Source: Rhizobium sp. Q54 (GTDB lineage: Bacteria > Bacteroidota > Bacteroidia > Flavobacteriales > Flavobacteriaceae). Taken from it: 13,066 nucleotides of DNA. The notes under the pieces are model-generated. The model was given only the letters and a program-made list of their open reading frames with translations, was not told the DNA's origin and ran no database searches. Positions within the stretch are counted from its first letter, which is position 1. Every line of letters starts with the position of its first letter. The position numbers and the translations under genes are program-made. Below, one piece after another: positions 7,771 to 13,066 of this stretch. The stretch spans positions 1 to 13,066 of the forward strand of contig CALPLL020000030.1 in assembly GCA_943324395.2 (NCBI GenBank), in the 5' to 3' direction.

Positions 7771-10700
7771 ATGAGCACTAAATTTACTGAATACAAGGGA
7801 CTTGACTTGCCAAATGTTGCATCAGAAGTACTTGATTTTTGGAAAAAAGAAAACATATTCGAGAAAAGCATTTCCACTCGCGAAGGGAATCAGCCATTCG
7901 TGTTTTTTGAAGGTCCGCCATCTGCAAATGGTTTGCCAGGGATTCACCACGTGATGGCTCGAGCGATCAAAGACATTTTTTGTAGATATAAAACTCAAAA
8001 AGGGTTCCAAGTAAAGCGTAAAGCAGGATGGGATACCCACGGCTTGCCTGTAGAATTAGGAACTGAAAAGGAACTTGGAATTACAAAAGAAGACATTGGG
8101 AAAACCATTTCTGTAGAACAATATAACGAAGCGTGTAAAAAAACCGTAATGCGTTACACTGATGTGTGGAACGATTTAACTGAAAAAATGGGTTATTGGG
8201 TGGACATGGAAGACCCCTATGTGACTTATAAATCCAAATACATGGAATCGGTTTGGTGGCTTTTAAAACAAATCTACGATAAAGATTTGATGTACAAAGG
8301 CTATACCGTTCAACCCTATTCTCCAAAAGCAGGAACGGGTTTGTCATCACACGAAGTTAACCAGCCAGGAAGTTATAGAGATGTAACCGATACTACTGTT
8401 GTTGCCCAATTTAAAGCAATCAATAACACATTGCCAAGTTTTTTAAAGGATTTTGGCGATATCTATATCTTAGCTTGGACCACAACTCCTTGGACTTTAC
8501 CAAGCAACACGGCATTAACTGTAGGACCAAAAATAGATTACGTTTTGATTGATACTTTTAATCAATATACTTTTTTGCCATCAAAAGTAATTTTGGCTAA
8601 GAATTTAGTTGGAAAACAATTCTCAAAAGGGTTTTTCGAAAGTAAAGATGCTTCAGATTTTGATAATTTTAAAGCAAGCGACAAACAAATTCCCTATAAA
8701 ATTTTATCCGAATGTAAAGGGTCAGATTTAGTTGGCATTCGTTATGAGCAATTGATGCAATTAGCATTACCATATCAAAATCCCGAAAATGCATTCCGCG
8801 TAATCTCTGGAGATTTTGTTACAACTGAGGACGGAACAGGAATTGTTCATACTGCCCCTACTTTTGGTGCAGATGATGCAAAAGTAGCTAAAGAAGCTGT
8901 GCCAGAAGTACCGCCAATGTTAGTTTTGGATGAAAATGGGAATCCTAGTCCGTTGGTAAATTTGCAAGGTAAATTTACTTCACATACGGGTGTTTATGCC
9001 GGTAAATACGTTAAAAACGAATATTATAAAGAAGGCGAAGCTCCAGAACGTTCCGCCGATGTGGAAATTGCAATTCAATTAAAAGAAGAAAACAAAGCTT
9101 TTAAAGTTGAAAAATACGTTCATAGTTACCCGCATTGTTGGAGAACAGACACGCCAATTTTGTATTATCCATTAGATTCATGGTTCATAGAAATTACAAA
9201 AGTGCGTGACAGAATGTTCGACTTGAACGAAACCATCAACTGGAAACCCAAGGCAACTGGAGAAGGACGTTTCGGAAATTGGTTAAAAAACGCCAACGAT
9301 TGGAATTTATCACGATCTAGATATTGGGGAATCCCTTTACCAATATGGAGAAGTGAAGATGGAAACGAAGAAATTTTAATAGGTTCTGTTGAAGAATTAT
9401 ATAATGAAATTGAGAAATCAATCTCTGCAGGATTACAAAAAACAAATCCCTTTAAAGGGTTTGAAGTGGGAAATATGGCTGAAGCCAATTATGATTTGGT
9501 TGATTTACATAAAAATGTAGTAGACGAAATTACTTTAGTTTCTGCATCAGGAAAACCAATGAAAAGGGAATCGGACTTAATTGACGTTTGGTTTGACTCA
9601 GGAGCAATGCCTTATGCACAATGGCATTATCCATTTGAAAATAAGGAATTAATAGATGGGAATAAAGCCTTTCCTGCCGATTTTATTGCTGAAGGGGTAG
9701 ATCAAACAAGAGGTTGGTTTTATACTTTACATGCTATTTCAACTTTGGTTTTTGATAAAGTATCCTATAAAAATGTGGTTTCAAATGGTTTGGTATTAGA
9801 CAAAAACGGACATAAAATGTCGAAACGTTTAGGAAATGCCGCAGATCCATTCGATACTTTATTAGAATACGGTCCCGACGCAACTCGTTGGTATATGATT
9901 TCAAACGCCAATCCTTGGGACAATTTAAAATTTGACTTAGAAGGAATTGCAGAAGTGCGCCGTAAATTTTTCGGAACTTTATACAACACCTATTCTTTTT
10001 TTAGTTTGTATGCCAATATCGATAATTTCAATTATTCAGAAATCACCATTCCAGTTAATGAGCGACCTGAAATTGACCAATGGATTATTTCAGAATTGAA
10101 CACATTAATAAAAACAGTTGATTCAGCCTATGCCGATTACGAGCCGACTAAAGCTGCCAGAGCCATTTCTGATTTTGTACAGGAAAACCTTAGTAACTGG
10201 TATGTTCGCTTGTGCAGAAGACGTTTTTGGAAAGGCGAATACGGGCAAGATAAAATTGCAGCTTACCAAACTTTATACGAATGTTTATTAGCGATAAGCA
10301 AATTAGGCGCTCCAATTGCTCCGTTTTTCATGGATAAATTATACAGAGATTTAACATTAGCGACACAATCAGAAAACTTTGAAAGTGTACATTTGGCTGA
10401 TTTTCCTCGATGCGTTGAAAAGTATGTTGATAAATCGTTAGAGAGCAAAATGGAGAAGGCTCAAACCATCTCCTCATTAGTATTATCTCTTCGAAAAAAG
10501 GAAATGATAAAAGTGCGTCAGCCTTTACAAAAGATAATGATACCGATACTTGAAGAGAGTCAACGAGCTGAAATTGAAGCGGTTTCAGATTTAATTAAAG
10601 CAGAGGTAAATGTGAAAGAAATTGTACTTTTAGACGATGCTTCAGGAATATTAGTGAAGCAAATTAAGCCCAATTTTAAAACATTGGGACCTCGATTTGG

Positions 10701-11172
10701 AAAAGACATGGGCTTGATTGCCAAGGAGATACAGGCTTTTACTTCAGAACAAATTAATAAATTGGAAAGAGAAGGAGAAATAAGCATCATTATTCAAGAA
10801 AAAAGTATAATTTTAACATTACAAGAAGTTGAAATATCGTCACAAGATATTGAAGGTTGGTTAGTCGCCAATTCAAATGGAATCACAGTGGCATTAGATA
10901 TTTCAATATCTGAGGAATTGCGTCAGGAAGGGATTGCACGAGAATTAGTAAATAGAATTCAGAACATTAGGAAGGACTCCGGATTTGAAGTTACCGACAA
11001 AATCAAAGTTCAAATTCAAAGAAACGGAGATTTGGAAACCGCAATTCTTAACAATGAAGCCTACATTAAATCAGAAACATTAACCGATTTATTGGTATTT
11101 GTTGATGAATTAGAAAGCGGAATCGCAATTGAATTTGACGAAATAATAACACGAATAGCAATTAATAAATAA
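7771..11172 (+). CDS. ileS: Isoleucyl-tRNA synthetase, type 2, with GxHH signature
   Basis: This 1133-residue cytoplasmic enzyme charges tRNA-Ile with isoleucine using ATP. It is full length for the type 2 (eukaryote-like) IleRS. Visible landmarks: PPSANGLPGIHH (49-60) at the class I signature position, the Thr-rich editing segment AWTTTPWTLPSN (235-246), GTGIVHTAPTFGADD (355-369) with the editing-site aspartate near D368, WFDSG from residue 607, KMSKR (682-686), and the anticodon-binding domain around NWYVRLCRRRFW (809-820). The usual HxGH signature reads G57-I-H-H60: the first and third residues are swapped. This variant has been described in type 2 enzymes that are extremely resistant to mupirocin. 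The start is supported by the common family N terminus (YKGLDLPNVASEVLDFW). The DksA-family gene follows after seven bases, so the two are probably cotranscribed. Confidence 0.97.
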   Translation: MSTKFTEYKGLDLPNVASEVLDFWKKENIFEKSISTREGNQPFVFFEGPPSANGLPGIHHVMARAIKDIFCRYKTQKGFQVKRKAGWDTHGLPVELGTEKELGITKEDIGKTISVEQYNEACKKTVMRYTDVWNDLTEKMGYWVDMEDPYVTYKSKYMESVWWLLKQIYDKDLMYKGYTVQPYSPKAGTGLSSHEVNQPGSYRDVTDTTVVAQFKAINNTLPSFLKDFGDIYILAWTTTPWTLPSNTALTVGPKIDYVLIDTFNQYTFLPSKVILAKNLVGKQFSKGFFESKDASDFDNFKASDKQIPYKILSECKGSDLVGIRYEQLMQLALPYQNPENAFRVISGDFVTTEDGTGIVHTAPTFGADDAKVAKEAVPEVPPMLVLDENGNPSPLVNLQGKFTSHTGVYAGKYVKNEYYKEGEAPERSADVEIAIQLKEENKAFKVEKYVHSYPHCWRTDTPILYYPLDSWFIEITKVRDRMFDLNETINWKPKATGEGRFGNWLKNANDWNLSRSRYWGIPLPIWRSEDGNEEILIGSVEELYNEIEKSISAGLQKTNPFKGFEVGNMAEANYDLVDLHKNVVDEITLVSASGKPMKRESDLIDVWFDSGAMPYAQWHYPFENKELIDGNKAFPADFIAEGVDQTRGWFYTLHAISTLVFDKVSYKNVVSNGLVLDKNGHKMSKRLGNAADPFDTLLEYGPDATRWYMISNANPWDNLKFDLEGIAEVRRKFFGTLYNTYSFFSLYANIDNFNYSEITIPVNERPEIDQWIISELNTLIKTVDSAYADYEPTKAARAISDFVQENLSNWYVRLCRRRFWKGEYGQDKIAAYQTLYECLLAISKLGAPIAPFFMDKLYRDLTLATQSENFESVHLADFPRCVEKYVDKSLESKMEKAQTISSLVLSLRKKEMIKVRQPLQKIMIPILEESQRAEIEAVSDLIKAEVNVKEIVLLDDASGILVKQIKPNFKTLGPRFGKDMGLIAKEIQAFTSEQINKLEREGEISIIIQEKSIILTLQEVEISSQDIEGWLVANSNGITVALDISISEELRQEGIARELVNRIQNIRKDSGFEVTDKIKVQIQRNGDLETAILNNEAYIKSETLTDLLVFVDELESGIAIEFDEIITRIAINK

Positions 11173-11179
11173 GTTTAGA

Positions 11180-11560
11180 ATGGCAGAAGACACACTAAGA
11201 TACTCAGATGCAGATTTAGCAGAGTTTAAAGAACTGATAATAAATAAAATACAAAAAGCACAATCCGATTTAGAATTGATTAAAAGTGCTTATATGAACG
11301 ATTTAAATAATGGAACAGATGACACGTCTCCAACATTCAAAGCATTTGAAGAAGGAAGCGAAACAATGTCAAAAGAAGCCAACTCACAATTGGCAATTCG
11401 TCAAGAAAAGTTTATCCGAGACTTGAAAAACGCTCTTTTCCGTGTAGAAAATAAAACGTACGGTTTCTGTAAAGTAACTGGTAAATTAATTAGCAAAGAA
11501 AGATTGTTAGTTGTGCCTCACGCAACAATGAGTATTGAAGCTAAGAATTTGCAGCGATAA
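11180..11560 (+). CDS. TraR/DksA-family protein with degenerate zinc finger
   Basis: This 126-residue cytoplasmic protein has a long helical hairpin (about 10-90) followed by the DksA-type C-terminal globule (YGFCKVTGKLISKERL, VPHATMSIEAKN). DksA proteins enter the RNA polymerase secondary channel and tune transcription, often with ppGpp. Of the four cysteines that bind zinc in Escherichia coli DksA, only C97 remains; the others align with T100, S118 and A121. The coiled-coil tip reads NNGTDDTSP and does not match the DxxDxA motif exactly. This form is, as far as I know, common in Bacteroidota, so it is probably a functional zinc-independent version rather than a decayed gene. It starts seven bases after ileS and is followed by a terminator. 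Confidence 0.9.
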   Translation: MAEDTLRYSDADLAEFKELIINKIQKAQSDLELIKSAYMNDLNNGTDDTSPTFKAFEEGSETMSKEANSQLAIRQEKFIRDLKNALFRVENKTYGFCKVTGKLISKERLLVVPHATMSIEAKNLQR

Positions 11561-11583
11561 CACTATTATTTCATAATAATTTT

Positions 11584-11608
11584 AAACGCTCCTTTTTAGG
11601 GGCGTTTT
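11584..11608 (+). terminator. Intrinsic terminator after the DksA-family gene
   Basis: A 9-bp stem (arms 11584-11592 and 11599-11607, one G-U pair) with a six-base loop is followed by TTTT within the right arm and just after it. It lies 24 bases past the DksA-family stop codon and ends the ileS transcript. Confidence 0.8.
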
Positions 11609-11624
11609 GTATTAAAAATAGTAT

Positions 11625-11632
11625 TATTTTTG
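11625..11632 (+). promoter_or_regulatory. -7 promoter element upstream of lspA
   Basis: TATTTTTG matches the Bacteroidota -7 consensus TAnnTTTG fully and lies 19 bases before the lspA start. The best -33 candidate, TTTG at 11606-11609, is only 15 bases upstream and sits in the terminator's 3' edge, so the spacing is short and the -33 call is uncertain. Confidence 0.5.
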
Positions 11633-11651
11633 CGGTATCAAAAATTATAAA

Positions 11652-12266
11652 ATGTCATTAAAGAAAGCCTATATACTCATTTTCATTATTTTATTAATTG
11701 ACCAAATTTCCAAAATTTACATCAAAACTCATTTTGTTTTAGGTGAGGAAGTAGTAGTTTTCAATTGGTTTAAAATTCTTTTTATTGAAAATGAAGGAAT
11801 GGCTTGGGGCACACAAATTCCAGGATCCTATGGAAAAATAATTCTAACCCTTTTTAGATTAGTTGCTGTTACCGGAATTGCCTATTGGCTTTGGGACGCG
11901 GTAAAAAAACAAAGCTCTAATTTCTTAATTGTGGCCATAGCGCTTATTTTTGCAGGAGCTTTCGGAAACATTATCGATTCTGTTTTTTATGGTGTATTTT
12001 TCGATGACAGTTACCATACCGTGGCTACACTATTTTCCGACAAACCTTACGGAAAATTATTTTATGGAAAAGTAGTAGATTTATTTTATTTTCCAATTTG
12101 GGAAGGTAATTTACCTAGTTGGCTTCCATTTTGGGGAGGTAAATTCTTCACCTTCTTCAATGCTATTTTCAATGTTGCGGATTTTGCAATTTCAACGGGA
12201 GTAGGAATATTAATTGTATTCAATAAAAAAGCCTTCGCTAAAACTCAAGAATCAGAGTCGATCTGA
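11652..12266 (+). CDS. lspA: Lipoprotein signal peptidase (signal peptidase II)
   Basis: This 204-residue inner-membrane aspartyl protease removes signal peptides from prolipoproteins after lipid modification of the +1 cysteine. Four hydrophobic membrane segments lie at about 5-22, 62-82, 91-108 and 172-190. Family motifs are LLIDQISK (D17), NEGMAWG (47-53), FGNIIDSVFYG with catalytic D109, and FNVADFAI with catalytic D177. It is longer than the 164-residue Escherichia coli enzyme, mainly through an extra periplasmic segment around residues 115-165 (FFDDSYHTVATLFSD and the following part), which I believe is usual in Bacteroidota. The neighbourhood ileS-dksA-lspA echoes the ileS-lspA pairing of proteobacteria, but here a terminator and promoter separate lspA. 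Its last 15 bases overlap the end of the convergent gene. Confidence 0.96.
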   Translation: MSLKKAYILIFIILLIDQISKIYIKTHFVLGEEVVVFNWFKILFIENEGMAWGTQIPGSYGKIILTLFRLVAVTGIAYWLWDAVKKQSSNFLIVAIALIFAGAFGNIIDSVFYGVFFDDSYHTVATLFSDKPYGKLFYGKVVDLFYFPIWEGNLPSWLPFWGGKFFTFFNAIFNVADFAISTGVGILIVFNKKAFAKTQESESI

Positions 12267-12842
12267 GAAATTAAGCACTCTATTTGGAGTAACACAATAA
12301 TTGAGTTGGATATCTGTAGGATTTACATCCAATATTAATTCTTCTGGTTCAAAAAACGAAAGCCCAATTTTAATAGTATTTGGATTGCATTCTGCTAAAA
12401 ATTTATCATAGAAACCTTTTCCATAACCTACACGATTTCCTTTTTTATCATATGCTAATAAAGGAATAAAAACCACTTCCATTTTATTGGAGGGAATTTC
12501 TCCCGAAGCGTCGGGACCGTCCACCGGTTCTGGAATATTGTATTCGTTTTTTTTGATTATAGTGTTATCAGTCAATAAAATAGTAGTCATTTTCAGAGTT
12601 TCAAAATCACTTTTTGAAATACAAATTTCTTTGTCTTTTCCAGATAATAAATGTAAAATGTATTCGGTATTTACTTCTTTCTGTTCTTCAATGGTAAGAA
12701 AAATATGAAAATACGTTTTCTCCCAAATTGGAAGTAACAAGACCTCATTGGCAATAGCCAAACTCAATTCTTCGATCTGATTTTCAGATAAAGAGTGACG
12801 AAGTTCTTTATATTTTACGCGAATATCTTTCTTAAACATCAT
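12252..12842 (-). CDS. 5-formyltetrahydrofolate cyclo-ligase
   Basis: This cytoplasmic enzyme (196 residues from the chosen start) converts 5-formyltetrahydrofolate to 5,10-methenyltetrahydrofolate with ATP, recycling folate. The N terminus has the basic KKDIRVKYKELR helix, and the C-terminal half has the family signature VFIPLLAYDKKGNRVGYGKGF followed by YDKFL. I place the start at the ATGATG (12842-12837) because homologues begin just before KKxxR; the longer frame from 12872 would add ten residues (MLFIIFQLKY) that lie wholly inside the upstream gene. The start overlaps the stop of the upstream aspartoacylase-family gene by about 10 bases, indicating translational coupling in a minus-strand operon. 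The 3' end overlaps lspA by 15 bases and no terminator is seen between them. Confidence 0.93.
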   Translation of the reverse strand: MMFKKDIRVKYKELRHSLSENQIEELSLAIANEVLLLPIWEKTYFHIFLTIEEQKEVNTEYILHLLSGKDKEICISKSDFETLKMTTILLTDNTIIKKNEYNIPEPVDGPDASGEIPSNKMEVVFIPLLAYDKKGNRVGYGKGFYDKFLAECNPNTIKIGLSFFEPEELILDVNPTDIQLNYCVTPNRVLNFSDRL

Positions 12843-13066
12843 GTATTTGAGTTGAAATATGATAAATAGCATCGCCTTGATAAACTATTGGCGCATCATT
12901 TACATTTATAATATATCCAGAATTGGGCGCTTTTACAGTAAATTCAATCTTTCCATAGGGATCAGAAATAGTGGCCAGTAATTGCCCTTTGGTAACATAA
13001 TTTCCAATTTGAGTATATCCGTGAAACATTCCAGAATATTTAGCTCGAATCCAGTTCGATTTTGAG
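12832..13066 (-). CDS. Succinylglutamate desuccinylase/aspartoacylase-family protein (C-terminal part)
   Basis: Only the last 77 or so codons are inside the window; the frame is open to the right edge, so the gene begins outside. The residues match the C-terminal beta-barrel of the family: WIRAKYSGMFHGYTQIGNYV, then VTKGQLLATISDPYGK, APNSGYIINVNDAPIVYQGD and AIYHIS. The family comprises zinc-dependent amidohydrolases of the M14-like fold that deacylate amino-acid derivatives; the metal site lies in the missing N-terminal part, so the substrate cannot be judged. The ATG at 13029 is internal, because conserved sequence continues upstream of it (SKSNWIRAKYSG). The gene is cotranscribed with the cyclo-ligase gene. 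Confidence 0.8.
   Translation of the reverse strand, partial: SKSNWIRAKYSGMFHGYTQIGNYVTKGQLLATISDPYGKIEFTVKAPNSGYIINVNDAPIVYQGDAIYHISTQIHDV

Noticed and set aside
12843..12872. ATG at 12872 as the cyclo-ligase start
   Set aside because: The ten extra residues (MLFIIFQLKY) do not fit the family N terminus and lie entirely within the upstream gene; the ATGATG at 12842-12837 directly precedes the conserved KKDIR helix.

Overview
The window looks like chromosomal DNA of a low-GC member of the Bacteroidota, most likely a Flavobacteriaceae relative of Flavobacterium. The reasons are a type IX secretion (T9SS) type-B sorting domain, a PorP/SprF protein, a PD40/OmpA protein, AT-rich codon use with few Shine-Dalgarno sites, and a TAnnTTTG-type promoter element. 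I assigned the organism from protein families only; no database search was possible.

Left half (1-7619, all + strand): a cell-surface module. A giant secreted adhesin-like protein, whose 5' end lies outside the window, is built from CUB-like, Fn3-like and beta-sandwich domains, then 13 short Ig/PKD-like modules, and ends in a T9SS type-B C-terminal domain. Next come a PorP/SprF-like outer-membrane protein (4810-5730) and a TPR-PD40-CRD-OmpA lipid-free periplasmic protein (5748-7619) with peptidoglycan-binding residues. The inferred logic is cargo, its outer-membrane partner, and a peptidoglycan anchor. A hairpin lies after the adhesin and a strong terminator closes the module at 7637-7671.

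Right half: housekeeping genes. ileS (7771-11172) and a cysteine-poor DksA/TraR-family gene (11180-11560) form a tight pair ended by an intrinsic terminator. lspA (11652-12266) follows behind its own promoter-like element. A convergent minus-strand operon comes in from the right edge: the C-terminal part of a succinylglutamate desuccinylase/aspartoacylase-family gene overlaps the start of a 5-formyltetrahydrofolate cyclo-ligase gene, which in turn overlaps the end of lspA by 15 bp.

The most notable points are: (i) the IleRS carries a swapped class I signature, GIHH in place of HxGH, a form linked with mupirocin hyper-resistance in type 2 IleRS enzymes; (ii) the adhesin stalk has exactly two cysteines in each of 13 modules and almost no charge, with signs of a two-module duplication; (iii) the DksA homologue lacks three of the four zinc cysteines. 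No mobile element, CRISPR array, tRNA or rRNA was seen. No gene-free stretch exceeds 300 bases; the longest is 7620-7770.
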